Source: Deltaproteobacteria bacterium (GTDB lineage: Bacteria; Desulfobacterota; Syntrophia; Syntrophales; UBA2210). Taken from it: a DNA stretch of 51,566 nt. Shown here piece by piece: positions 1 through 7,200 of this stretch. The stretch spans positions 1 through 51,566 of the forward strand of contig JAFGPZ010000297.1 of the NCBI GenBank assembly GCA_016935935.1, written 5' to 3'. The position numbers and the translations under genes are program-made. Every line of letters starts with the position of its first letter. The stretch's first letter is position 1. The notes under the pieces are model-generated. The model made no database searches. It worked only from the letters and a program-made list of their open reading frames with translations, and had not been told where the DNA came from.

Positions 1-12
1 AGGTGAGTGTTC

Positions 13-54
13 ACGATGTCGTGGCACAAAAAAGCGTTAACGATGTCGTGGCAC
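13..54. repeat. Two direct 15-bp repeats, possible insertion-sequence end
   Basis: ACGATGTCGTGGCAC occurs at 13-27 and again at 40-54. Read on the minus strand the block starts TGTTGAGTGCC near base 60 and carries the repeat twice. IS21-family ends typically begin with TGT and contain several internal copies of a short sequence, so this may be one end of an element lying to the left of the window. No transposase gene is inside the window, so the identification is only a suggestion. Confidence 0.4.
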
Positions 55-61
55 TCAACAT

Positions 62-95
62 TTAGCCATTAGCTACCAGCTTATCAGCTATCTTA
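62..95. repeat. Degenerate 7-bp tandem repeat
   Basis: On the minus strand the tract reads as near-heptamers: GATAGCT, GATAAGCT, GGTAGCT, AATGGCT. It lies between the last gene of the cluster and the direct repeats at 13-54. No gene was found in bases 1-127. Confidence 0.5.
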
Positions 96-127
96 CCAGA
101 CAGACCATTCGTTTCCAATTCTTGCTT

Positions 128-802
128 CTACAACTTGGCCGCGTCATTCAGGAACATCTTTATGGTTTCTTTGCTGTATGGATGAACTATCATGCCTTCC
201 AAAAGGTGAGGAAGAACTGTAACAATATGAGATCCAGCTTCTAGCCATTCTATTATATTAATGATTTCACGTGTTGAACCAGTAATAATTTGAGATTTTA
301 AATTAAATTGATCTAGTATGTTGCGTAATTTATTAATTTCACCGCATACATTATACCCCATATTATTAACACGACCACCAAAGATCGACAGATATGAAGC
401 ACCAGCCAATGCCGCAAGCAAACACTGTTGTGCGCTCATCATTGCGGTAACGTTGATGCGCACATCGTATTCAGTCTCAAGTCGATGAACAACCTCCAGA
501 TTGTCCAACTCGCCGTCCGGACCATGAATGGTTATCTTTACAACAATGTTTTCAGCCCATTGCGCGAATTCTCTTGCCTGATCAAGCATGCCTTTGGGAT
601 CATTTTTGGTAACCTCCACAGATAAAGGGTAAGGCGCTATCATTTTGGCAATTTGTATGGAGCGTTGTCTGACACCTGCCATCCCTTCTGTAACCCCGTC
701 TTTGAAAAGAATTGTCGGATTCGTTGTCACGCCACGAATTATCCCCATTTTCATGAATCGCTCAACTTCACTGCTCTTACCGGTATCCAAAAAAATCGAC
801 AT
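128..802 (-). CDS. Transaldolase-family protein (TalC/fructose-6-phosphate aldolase type)
   Basis: A 224-residue protein of the small transaldolase (TalC/FSA) class, a TIM barrel that transfers or cleaves three-carbon dihydroxyacetone units through a Schiff-base lysine. Visible marks are TTNPT at residues 26-30 and the probable catalytic Lys89 in IVVKI; length fits the 210-225 residue small class. The family contains both true transaldolases and fructose-6-phosphate aldolases, and sequence reading alone does not separate them. It is the last gene of a heptose-nucleotide gene set, so a role in making or balancing sedoheptulose 7-phosphate, the heptose precursor, is a reasonable inference. The ATG is preceded by a G-rich ribosome site that contains a run of ten G. 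Confidence 0.85.
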   Translation of the reverse strand: MSIFLDTGKSSEVERFMKMGIIRGVTTNPTILFKDGVTEGMAGVRQRSIQIAKMIAPYPLSVEVTKNDPKGMLDQAREFAQWAENIVVKITIHGPDGELDNLEVVHRLETEYDVRINVTAMMSAQQCLLAALAGASYLSIFGGRVNNMGYNVCGEINKLRNILDQFNLKSQIITGSTREIINIIEWLEAGSHIVTVLPHLLEGMIVHPYSKETIKMFLNDAAKL

Positions 803-809
803 GTCTTCT

Positions 810-819
810 CCCCCCCCCC
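810..819 (-). promoter_or_regulatory. G10 homopolymer forming the ribosome-binding site of the transaldolase gene
   Basis: Ten consecutive C on the plus strand (G10 on the transcript) lie 7 bases upstream of the ATG at 802-800, followed by AGAAGAC. The run is the only strong Shine-Dalgarno-like sequence for this gene. Runs of this length can slip during replication, which would change spacing to the start codon. Confidence 0.5.
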
Positions 820-823
820 GTCA

Positions 824-1360
824 TCAGCTATTGATTATCAATTCCACGGCCTCATATAACTTATCAACACGAACATCACACACAACGTCTTGGTTATACA
901 CGGCATCAATCAAAATACACTTACACCCCGCGCTGTTTCCCGCTTTCATGTCTTTCCAGCCGTCACCAATCATGTATGAGTTTTCCAAATCTATCTCCCA
1001 CTTTCGCGCGCCGGCTAGGATCATTCCAGGCAAAGGCTTTCGACAGTCGCACCCATCACCATCGTCATGAGGGCACACGATAACTTCGTCAACCGCTGTT
1101 TCCCGCATAATTTTTTTAGTCATCCAGTCAAGATCATCCTGAGCCAAACTGCCTCGCGCGATCTCCGGCTGATTTGTTACAACAATCACCAGAAATCCAC
1201 GGTCTTTCAAATCCTTTATAACTCCTGCAGTGTCCTCAACTATAATGAACTCCTCTCTGGAACGTGGAGCAAAAGCCTTGCCATCTCGTATAACAACATG
1301 GTTAATAACCCCATCGCGGTCAAGAAATACCGCCCTATTTTTTACTTTACACTTTCCCAC
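824..1360 (-). CDS. gmhB: D-glycero-D-manno-heptose 1,7-bisphosphate 7-phosphatase-like HAD protein
   Basis: A 178-residue HAD-IIIA phosphatase. GmhB removes the C7 phosphate of heptose 1,7-bisphosphate in the cytoplasm, between the kinase and nucleotidyltransferase steps. The catalytic DxD pair is Asp14/Asp16 in DRDG; the family zinc loop is complete (Cys96, His98, Cys104, Cys106); the late acidic GDGW motif is near residue 133. Size matches known GmhB proteins (about 180-190). The start is GTG and overlaps the end of the SIS-isomerase gene by 19 bases, suggesting translational coupling. The neighbouring gmhA-, hddC- and hddA-like genes support the assignment. A related histidinol-phosphate phosphatase is less likely in this context. 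Confidence 0.9.
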   Translation of the reverse strand: MGKCKVKNRAVFLDRDGVINHVVIRDGKAFAPRSREEFIIVEDTAGVIKDLKDRGFLVIVVTNQPEIARGSLAQDDLDWMTKKIMRETAVDEVIVCPHDDGDGCDCRKPLPGMILAGARKWEIDLENSYMIGDGWKDMKAGNSAGCKCILIDAVYNQDVVCDVRVDKLYEAVELIINS

Positions 1361-1938
1361 TTCATTTCAATTACTTTCATGGCAGGATGGGAAACGATCA
1401 GATGCCACACTACCGCCTGAAAAGATTCGGTGTGGGGCGTGACAGTCTCACTACTTACGGTTGGAACAATTACGCACGCGTCGGCAACTTCAGCGGTAAA
1501 ACCACCATCCCGTCCCACCACTCCAAATATTCTCGCGCCGACTTCTCCGGCATATTCAAGCGCGCGAACAAGGTTAACACTGATATTTTTCGCAGCGTTG
1601 CCACCCCCTACAGAGAAGATAAATATCCCATCTCTGTTATTGAGTCTACTCCCCTTCAACCAACTGACAAAGGTTCCGTCCCAACCGTCATCATTTATTC
1701 TCGCACTGAGTTCCGATATATTATCCACGGGGGTATAGCTCTCAAAACCGCAAATTTTCCTGAAATCGTTAACCGCGTGAGAAGCATTCGCGGCCCCTCC
1801 GCCAACACCTAAAAAGAAAAGCCTCCCTCCCCCTTCTCGCAACAAAACCAGCAACCGAACCATCCGTTCAATCGCGTCCTTGTCCAGTCCATCAACCACC
1901 TCTTGTAACTCCCCAATGTACCGTTCAATATATTCCAT
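1342..1938 (-). CDS. gmhA: Phosphoheptose isomerase (SIS domain)
   Basis: A 198-residue protein with a single SIS sugar-isomerase fold. GmhA converts sedoheptulose 7-phosphate to D-glycero-D-manno-heptose 7-phosphate, the first committed step of the heptose pathway. Seen in the sequence: the glycine-rich phosphate loop around residues 43-52 (GVGGGAANASH), the central SVGGG segment, and the SSETVTPHTES region that fits the GmhA metal/substrate site. Length is normal for GmhA (about 190-200). The ATG has a good GAGGTG ribosome site six bases upstream. It sits in order hddC, gmhA, gmhB in the heptose operon. Confidence 0.88.
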   Translation of the reverse strand: MEYIERYIGELQEVVDGLDKDAIERMVRLLVLLREGGGRLFFLGVGGGAANASHAVNDFRKICGFESYTPVDNISELSARINDDGWDGTFVSWLKGSRLNNRDGIFIFSVGGGNAAKNISVNLVRALEYAGEVGARIFGVVGRDGGFTAEVADACVIVPTVSSETVTPHTESFQAVVWHLIVSHPAMKVIEMKWESVK

Positions 1939-1947
1939 TTACACACC

Positions 1948-2703
1948 TCACTCTTCACTCATCTGTTTCGCAAGCGCATCGGCCTCTTTGTACGCATCTG
2001 GAGTATCAATGCCGATTATCGGTTCAGCCATTTTGACAGCGTATATCATTTCCCCAGCGCGGAGCATTATCGGAAAGATATCACTGCTGAAATCACAATA
2101 CACATCTTTCGGAATGTAATCTAAAACCTCCGGCTGCATATAAAAAAAACCGGCATTGACATAATGGCTTGTAACATCTTCTGCTCGTGGTTTTTCCGCA
2201 AGCCTCATTATACGCCCATCATCTGCCATCTCCACCATACCGCTTTGTGTCACATCATTCCGCCAATGTACCGCCATCGCTACAGCAGCATGATTCTCTT
2301 CGCATACGCGCTTTAGTTCCACTAAATTCCACCGGCTGAAATTATCGGCATAAATCATATAAAAAGGCCCATCAAAAAAACCTGCTACCTTTTTCACGGC
2401 ACCGGCAGTGCCGAGCAACTCTTCTTCGTATGAGTATTGAACCATCATCCCATACTGAGCCCCGTCACCCACGAAATCCATTACCATATCCGGCAGATAA
2501 TGAAGGTTCATCACGCATTCACGCACACCACAAGATCGCAGCCACGTAAGCGTCCAGTCTAAAAGAGGTCTCCCAGCCAACGGCATCAGACATTTGGGAA
2601 GGCTATCCGTCAAGGGACGTAGCCGTGTTCCCATGCCTGCCGCTAATATCATGGCCTTTGCTTCACCGTGAGGAGTGAGGAGTGAAGAGGAAGGAGTTGT
2701 CAT
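1948..2703 (-). CDS. hddC: Sugar-1-phosphate nucleotidyltransferase, likely heptose-1-phosphate guanylyltransferase
   Basis: A 251-residue NTP_transferase-fold protein. The activation loop GMGTRLRP is at residues 23-30 and the PK of the sugar-nucleotide signature at 36-37. HddC makes GDP-D-glycero-alpha-D-manno-heptose; mannose-1-phosphate guanylyltransferases look similar, so the substrate is taken from its neighbours (hddA, gmhA, gmhB). The first 17 residues (MTTPSSSLLTPHGEAK onward) are not part of the fold and are encoded by a 7-bp repeat tract; the conserved core starts at Met18, so an ATG at 2652 is an alternative start. The ATG at 2703 overlaps the stop of the preceding gene (ATGA). 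Confidence 0.8.
   Translation of the reverse strand: MTTPSSSLLTPHGEAKAMILAAGMGTRLRPLTDSLPKCLMPLAGRPLLDWTLTWLRSCGVRECVMNLHYLPDMVMDFVGDGAQYGMMVQYSYEEELLGTAGAVKKVAGFFDGPFYMIYADNFSRWNLVELKRVCEENHAAVAMAVHWRNDVTQSGMVEMADDGRIMRLAEKPRAEDVTSHYVNAGFFYMQPEVLDYIPKDVYCDFSSDIFPIMLRAGEMIYAVKMAEPIIGIDTPDAYKEADALAKQMSEE
2668..2702. repeat. Heptamer repeat tract (GTGAGGA type) inside the hddC 5' end
   Basis: On the plus strand: GTGAGGA, GTGAGGA, GTGAAGA, GGAAGGA, GTTGTCA at 2668-2702. The tract is translated on the minus strand into the non-conserved N-terminus of the nucleotidyltransferase. Confidence 0.7.
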
Positions 2704-3038
2704 TTAGCTTTTCTGCTCCTGATAGAATTCATAAGACCACCAATAAGTCCAAATATCTTATCGACCTGCGAAATAATCGAGGCCTCGTCGGAAAGATATC
2801 CGAGTTCTTTTGCGATTATGATCTGCGTATCAAGTTCGCTTAATGAACCGCGATTTATCGAAAGAAATCTGATAAACTCATTATCACCTTTACGAGCCGC
2901 ACCCTCCGCAATGTTGCTCGGAACGGATATAGCAGCTCTGCGCATCTGACTGGTAAGTCCATACATCTCATTGGAAGGGAATCTCTCTGTCAAACGATAA
3001 ACTTCTTTTACGAGAACAATTGCTTCTTGCCAAACCAA
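2700..3038 (-). CDS. Four-helix-bundle protein (23S rRNA intervening-sequence protein family)
   Basis: A 112-residue all-helical protein of the family named after ORFs in 23S rRNA intervening sequences. Recognisable segments are VWQEAIVLVKEVYRLTERFP at the start, then LTSQMRRAAISVPSNIAEG and the FIRFLSINRGSLSELDTQ stretch. Its biochemical role is not known; the gene turns up as a passenger in many clusters. There is no ATG: the frame opens with TTG after a stop about 30 bases upstream, and homologues usually carry about 5-8 more residues before VWQ, so the 5' end may be slightly damaged. It separates the oxidoreductase gene from hddC and overlaps hddC by 4 bases. Confidence 0.8.
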   Translation of the reverse strand: MVWQEAIVLVKEVYRLTERFPSNEMYGLTSQMRRAAISVPSNIAEGAARKGDNEFIRFLSINRGSLSELDTQIIIAKELGYLSDEASIISQVDKIFGLIGGLMNSIRSRKAK

Positions 3039-3080
3039 TAGTCTGTCTGTGATGCGCCCGGGCTGAACTCAATGTCTCTT

Positions 3081-3113
3081 TACCCCTAACGCCTCACGTC
3101 TTGCACCTCACTC
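3081..3113. repeat. Heptamer repeat tract (GTGAGGC type) at the oxidoreductase 3' end
   Basis: Minus strand units: GTGAGGT, GCAAGAC, GTGAGGC, GTTAGGG, GTAAAGA. The tract supplies the last codons and stop of the oxidoreductase. Confidence 0.65.
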
Positions 3114-4177
3114 ATCTTCACCGGCCTGCTCTCCGCGGCCGACTGATAAACAGCTGCAATCATCCTGTTCGCCTCAAGCCCATCCTTGCCACTTCCAAGC
3201 GGTTCTCTTCCCTCTCTTATTGCTGACGTAAATTCTTTCCACTCTTCTTCCCAAGAAATATCCAGCCCATCAAAAACAATCGCTTCTTCATCAGGAACTC
3301 CGGCCGTGTACTTAACCCCTGTCTCCCCTCGCCTCACTCCTAACACCTTACTATTAGCCCCCAACTCCTTACGTCTCAGGCCTACAGTCAACTTCTCCAC
3401 CCCATAACTTCCGCCTAGACCATCAATAATCAGGTATCCCGCTTCACCAAAAATTTCAAAGATAAAGCGATTTTTCCACTGGGTCCAGCTCGTGTGCATA
3501 GTTGCCATTTTGCCTTCAGAATTTTTAAAACAGGCAAAGGCATTATCTTCGACATCCATTTCCCAATAGTAGGTCGGTGTATACCCGAAGGCTTCCTCAA
3601 AATCCCCCATGAACCACCGGAAGAGATCCACAACGTGCACCCCCTGATCAAGCAGTTCCCCACCTCCGCATATATCTCGGCTGGCACGCCATTCTTTTTC
3701 ATAGCCGGAACGCCCACCATGGCCATAAATACATCGTATAAAGTAGACATCACCGATAGTCCTCTCTCCCACGAGGTAGTGAGCTTTCCAAATAGCAGGA
3801 TGGTAGCGATGGTTAAATCCTGCTTTCAGAACGACTCCATTTTCACGGGCAGCAGCAACCATCGCTTCAGATTCTTCTGCATTTCTCCCCAAGGGTTTCT
3901 CGCAAAGGACATGAATATTCCGCTGCGCGGCCCACAAAACTATTTCCTTCAGAAATTTATTTGGAGTAGCGGCTACGACAATATCAAGCTTCTCTGCATC
4001 CAACATCTCCCGCCAGTCGTGGTAGGCCTTCCCATTACCGAATTCCTTGATAAGGGTTGCCGCATTAAAGACCTTAACATCCGCCACGCAGGACAAGTAA
4101 CATCCTGGGTCCGACTTTATGACACCGGCACGTTTTCTCCCAATTAAACCACAACCGATTATTCCTACTCGAAGCAT
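3086..4177 (-). CDS. Gfo/Idh/MocA-family NAD(P)-dependent oxidoreductase
   Basis: A 363-residue two-domain sugar oxidoreductase. The N-terminal Rossmann motif is GIIGCGLIGRKRAG (residues 5-18); the family EKPLG motif, whose lysine takes part in catalysis, is near residue 93; the C-terminal beta-sheet domain follows with DQGVHVVDLFRW near 178-190. Such enzymes oxidise or reduce sugar hydroxyl/keto groups, often on nucleotide sugars; the substrate is not evident. A stretch near residues 265-290 (RRKELGANSK...GVRRGETG) looks unrelated to the fold and is encoded by a heptamer repeat tract. It overlaps the upstream SDR gene by 13 bases, pointing to a shared transcript and perhaps a joint step. Confidence 0.88.
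   Translation of the reverse strand: MLRVGIIGCGLIGRKRAGVIKSDPGCYLSCVADVKVFNAATLIKEFGNGKAYHDWREMLDAEKLDIVVAATPNKFLKEIVLWAAQRNIHVLCEKPLGRNAEESEAMVAAARENGVVLKAGFNHRYHPAIWKAHYLVGERTIGDVYFIRCIYGHGGRSGYEKEWRASRDICGGGELLDQGVHVVDLFRWFMGDFEEAFGYTPTYYWEMDVEDNAFACFKNSEGKMATMHTSWTQWKNRFIFEIFGEAGYLIIDGLGGSYGVEKLTVGLRRKELGANSKVLGVRRGETGVKYTAGVPDEEAIVFDGLDISWEEEWKEFTSAIREGREPLGSGKDGLEANRMIAAVYQSAAESRPVKMSEVQDVRR
3315..3379. repeat. Intragenic heptamer-like tract in the oxidoreductase
   Basis: Minus-strand G-rich degenerate units including GTTAGGA, GTGAGGC and GAGGGGA, related to the tracts at 2668 and 3081. It keeps the reading frame open and encodes a basic, glycine-rich insert. Confidence 0.5.
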
Positions 4178-5070
4178 CTATTCCTTACCCTGTATTCTTT
4201 ATTCCCTATTCGTAGTTTCTCCCTCCTCAACAACCCCCTATCTCCCATTTCTTTTCCTTCAAAATCTCGCACGTATTCCCTGTAAGGTTCGTTTACATGA
4301 ATCAGCCTCCCGGATAAACACGCGGGGCTTTCCTCGGCAAGGAAAAGACACAGCTCAGCAACCTTTTCCGGAGACGTTCCCCCGTCTTCTTCAGTCTTTA
4401 CAGCTTTCTCGTAGGCTCTCCATCCAGCACTGGTTCTGTCGGCAACCACCTCATTCGTCATCCGTGTCTTGACAGCCCCCGGTGCCACCGCATAAATCTT
4501 TATTCCTTTTATTTTACAACCCACTCCGGTTTCATCACTCTCTCTAATCTCCGCATCAACCGTCTCTACCAATCTTAAGACTCCCGTTTTACTTGCACCG
4601 TATGCGGAAAAATGTGGACGGGCATAAGCAGAACCGCCGCCGGAAAACAGAACAATAGTGCCACCGATCTTTCTCATAACCGGCAAGATCGCACGGCATA
4701 TATTAAAACTACCCACCAAGTTTACCAAAATCGTTTCCCGCCAAGAATCTGGATCATTGTCCCAAAGCAAGCCTATAGGCCCCTGCAAGGCCGCAGCATT
4801 AATTACACAATCGAGACAGCCGAAATATTTAAGATGTGAATCTACTACTCCCTTAATATCACTATAGGTGGAAACATCGACCACGAAACCGCGCGCCATT
4901 CCACGAAGGGACAGTTCTCCTTCAGCTTCTTTGACACTACCTTCCCCACGCGCCGCAACCGTAACACCATACCCTCTGGAAACAAAAAAATCGGCAACAC
5001 CCCGGCCAATCCCCAAAGAGCCGCCAAATATTATGACACTCTTTTGCACATCGCTATTGTTTGCTCCCAA
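4165..5070 (-). CDS. Short-chain dehydrogenase/reductase (SDR)
   Basis: A 301-residue classical SDR. The cofactor motif GGSLGIGRG is near residues 16-24, NAAA near 88-91, and the catalytic Tyr-x3-Lys is in SAYGASK (about residues 151-157). Role: NAD(P)-linked oxidation or reduction of a sugar or sugar-acid; substrate unknown. The frame starts with TTG at 5070; a GTG at 5049 (giving an N-terminus QKSVIIFGGS) is a better fit to the fold but has a distant ribosome site. The C-terminus RIGNKEYRVRNRCFE is encoded by an ATTC-rich repeat and overlaps the next gene by 13 bases. Pairing with the Gfo/Idh/MocA gene suggests consecutive redox steps. Confidence 0.82.
   Translation of the reverse strand: MGANNSDVQKSVIIFGGSLGIGRGVADFFVSRGYGVTVAARGEGSVKEAEGELSLRGMARGFVVDVSTYSDIKGVVDSHLKYFGCLDCVINAAALQGPIGLLWDNDPDSWRETILVNLVGSFNICRAILPVMRKIGGTIVLFSGGGSAYARPHFSAYGASKTGVLRLVETVDAEIRESDETGVGCKIKGIKIYAVAPGAVKTRMTNEVVADRTSAGWRAYEKAVKTEEDGGTSPEKVAELCLFLAEESPACLSGRLIHVNEPYREYVRDFEGKEMGDRGLLRREKLRIGNKEYRVRNRCFE
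4179..4212. repeat. TTCTTTATTC-type low-complexity tract
   Basis: Degenerate repeats of TATTCTTTATTCCC at the junction of the SDR and oxidoreductase genes; they encode the last residues of the SDR. A second tract of the same kind lies at 5150-5175. Confidence 0.5.
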
Positions 5071-5126
5071 TTTCCCAATCCCTCAACCATTGTGACGCAT
5101 TCGCAAAAAATCGCCTTAGCAAATTT

Positions 5127-5175
5127 GTCATTTCGATCCCATGGAGAAATCTTTATTCTTTATTCTTTCTTCTAC
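5127..5175. repeat. GTCATTTCGA dispersed repeat plus TTCTTTATTC tract
   Basis: GTCATTTCGA followed by GGAGAAATCTTT at 5127-5154 matches a short dispersed intergenic repeat type; a second, inverted copy is at 42821-42848. It runs directly into TTCTTTATTCTTTCTTC. The element occupies the 106-base gap between the hddA-like and SDR genes. Confidence 0.45.
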
Positions 5176-5176
5176 T

Positions 5177-6178
5177 TCACTTCACCCCATCTGTAAAATT
5201 CACCAGAACTTTCGTTCCTTCAAAATCAAACCTGTAACGCATTTCCCTGAGCCCCATTTCGGCCATTGAATTTCTCAATTTTTTATGGCCCTCTTCTATA
5301 TAGAAAAGGAAAAAACCACCACCACCCGCACCGGATATTTTTCCCCCGAGTGAACCGCTTTCTTTCGCCACCTCATAAATCTTGTCGAATCGTTGATTTG
5401 ATACTTTTGTCGATATCTTTTTCTTGTGTTGCCAGTGTTTATCAAACATCAATCCAACATCAGTAACGTTCCCGCTCTCAACAGCTTCAAGAATTCTATA
5501 TCCCAGATTTTTTATATAATGCATGTTTTCAACGACATCTTTTTTTTCTTCTCTTGCGCCCCTGTTCTGTTCCTCCAAAATAGAGTCTGCACTTCTCGAA
5601 GAATTGGTGTAAAAAAGCAGGATATTTCTATTAAGGTCATCCGCAACATTATCACTAACATTTGCCGCGCGCACAGAAACCGTTCCGTCTTTTTCGATGT
5701 CAAGCACAGTCAACCCTCCAAAGGCAGCCATGTACTGGTCCTGTTTACCAATAGGTTTCCCCAAGCGGTTAATTTCCAGATCACAGGCTTCTTCAGCCAG
5801 ATTCTGAAGCCCAATATATTCCCTTTTCATCACATGGAGACCCTTAAGCAACCCTACAGCGTAGCAGCTTGATGAACCAAGGCCAGTACCTTCCGGCACA
5901 TCTGCCATGGAAATTATTTCAATAGCATTCTCTACCTTCATAATTCTCATGGCTTCTTTGGCTATATCGTGTTTCAATTCCTCTCTATGCTCCACTATCT
6001 CGGACCTAGTATACTTCACCCGCACTAAGTCATCTACAATCGGCTTGTTGAGATTGATAAACATATATTTGTTGATCGCGGCGGCAAATATAAAACCGCC
6101 GTACTTTGAATAATAGGAAGGTAGGTCCGTCCCGCCACCACCGAGAGTAAATCGAAAAGGGGTTCTTGTAATAATCAT
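5177..6178 (-). CDS. hddA: GHMP kinase, D-glycero-D-manno-heptose 7-phosphate 1-kinase-like
   Basis: A 333-residue GHMP-superfamily kinase. HddA adds phosphate to C1 of heptose 7-phosphate in the alpha configuration, the branch leading to GDP-heptose rather than ADP-heptose. Visible: TPFRFTLGGGGTDLPSYY at 6-23, the ATP loop PEGTGLGSSS at 95-104, and the C-terminal motif GGKISGAGGGGF near 280-290. Length matches known HddA proteins. It shares an ATGA overlap with the upstream epimerase gene. With gmhA, gmhB and hddC close by, the assignment to heptose rather than fucose or galactose is well supported. Confidence 0.9.
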   Translation of the reverse strand: MIITRTPFRFTLGGGGTDLPSYYSKYGGFIFAAAINKYMFINLNKPIVDDLVRVKYTRSEIVEHREELKHDIAKEAMRIMKVENAIEIISMADVPEGTGLGSSSCYAVGLLKGLHVMKREYIGLQNLAEEACDLEINRLGKPIGKQDQYMAAFGGLTVLDIEKDGTVSVRAANVSDNVADDLNRNILLFYTNSSRSADSILEEQNRGAREEKKDVVENMHYIKNLGYRILEAVESGNVTDVGLMFDKHWQHKKKISTKVSNQRFDKIYEVAKESGSLGGKISGAGGGGFFLFYIEEGHKKLRNSMAEMGLREMRYRFDFEGTKVLVNFTDGVK

Positions 6179-7200
6179 CTGATTTTTCCCTCCGTCATTT
6201 CCCGTTTGATATATTGTATCATCTCCTCCAATCCGTGCCTGATATTTGTTTCAGGTCTCCATCCCAACGCGCAGGCTGCTGAAATATCCGCCAGCGTAAT
6301 CTGGGCCTCGCCCGGCAAATCGGCTTCATATTTCGGAGCCGTGTTAACTTCTAAAAGATTTCTTATCATCTCATAGATATCGTTAACCGAATAATTCACA
6401 CCTGAACCCAGATTGTAAACATTGCCGTCTGTTCTTGGATCATTCATGCACAAAAGGTGAAAAGCGTTTACATCATCCACATACACAAAATCCCTTTTTT
6501 TATCGCCCGTACCATATATGACCGGCTCTTCGCCTTTCAGAAGCTTGATTATAAAGGCGCTCATCACAGGGGGAATCGACCTTCTGTAATCCTGCCGGGG
6601 GCCGTATACGCAGAAGTACCGCAAAGCAGTAAAGGTTAATTTGTGAGAAGTGGGAGGTGAAGATTGTGAAACATAAAATCTCCGGTAGGCTTCAGCAAAA
6701 TACATCGAGGCAAGCTTGCTTACCGCGTAAAAGCTCTCCGGCCTCACCTCAGTTTCGGGCGTCGGAAACACCGAACTCCCCTCGTACATTGCGGATGATT
6801 CGGCATAGATCACCTTTTTCACACCAGCCCGCCTCGCAGCCTCAAAGACATTCACGGAACCGGTTACATTGATATCCGCAGTCTCAACTGGATCTTCCTG
6901 GCAATCAGTAATGCAATTTTTAGCGGCAAGATGGAAGACATAATCTACATTTTCAAACAGAGGATATATCTCCCTAGAGCGGACATCCATCTGATGAAAA
7001 TCAACGCCTGCGGGGATCTGCTCCCATACTCCATAGGCAAGATTATCTATCCCCACAACATCAATGCCCTGAATTCCAGATTGCCGCTTTCGAGCTTCAC
7101 CATATTCAAGCAGACGCTCCGCCAGGTTACTTCCGATAAAACCGGCTATACCAGTAATTAAGACCTTCATTCCTGCGCTAATATTCGAATAATCATACAC
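6175..7200 (-). CDS. NAD-dependent sugar epimerase/dehydratase (extended SDR)
   Basis: A 341-residue extended SDR acting on nucleotide sugars. The cofactor motif TGIAGFIGS is at 16-24; the active site has SSAMYE near 135-140 and Tyr158-x3-Lys162; RYFCVYGPRQ at 194-203 is typical of UDP-glucose 4-epimerase-like enzymes. Possible jobs are epimerising GDP-heptose or UDP-hexoses. Residues 177-188 (including SQSSPPTSHKL) are an insertion encoded by a heptamer repeat tract. The frame opens with GTG at 7200, which overlaps the upstream gene; an ATG at 7170 starting right at MKVLITG is an equally plausible start. Confidence 0.85.
   Translation of the reverse strand: MYDYSNISAGMKVLITGIAGFIGSNLAERLLEYGEARKRQSGIQGIDVVGIDNLAYGVWEQIPAGVDFHQMDVRSREIYPLFENVDYVFHLAAKNCITDCQEDPVETADINVTGSVNVFEAARRAGVKKVIYAESSAMYEGSSVFPTPETEVRPESFYAVSKLASMYFAEAYRRFYVSQSSPPTSHKLTFTALRYFCVYGPRQDYRRSIPPVMSAFIIKLLKGEEPVIYGTGDKKRDFVYVDDVNAFHLLCMNDPRTDGNVYNLGSGVNYSVNDIYEMIRNLLEVNTAPKYEADLPGEAQITLADISAACALGWRPETNIRHGLEEMIQYIKREMTEGKIR
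6643..6670. repeat. In-frame heptamer insertion inside the epimerase gene
   Basis: Plus-strand units GTGAGAA, GTGGGAG, GTGAAGA, TTGTGAA at 6643-6670. Four units equal 28 bases and, with flanking bases, encode the extra loop at about residues 177-188 of the epimerase. Confidence 0.6.

Noticed and set aside
1406..1417. GGCGGTAGTGTG on the minus strand, an exact match to the ops/JUMPstart core GGCGGTAGNNTG
   Set aside because: It lies inside the gmhA-like coding region near the end of the cluster, in codons that suit the protein; RfaH sites are expected in leaders. A 12-base match with two free positions can be chance.
3494..4147. 217-codon open frame on the plus strand
   Set aside because: Lies antisense to the well-supported oxidoreductase gene; the translation has no recognisable domain. 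Other long plus-strand frames (for example 42984-43613 and 645-1070) were rejected for the same reason.
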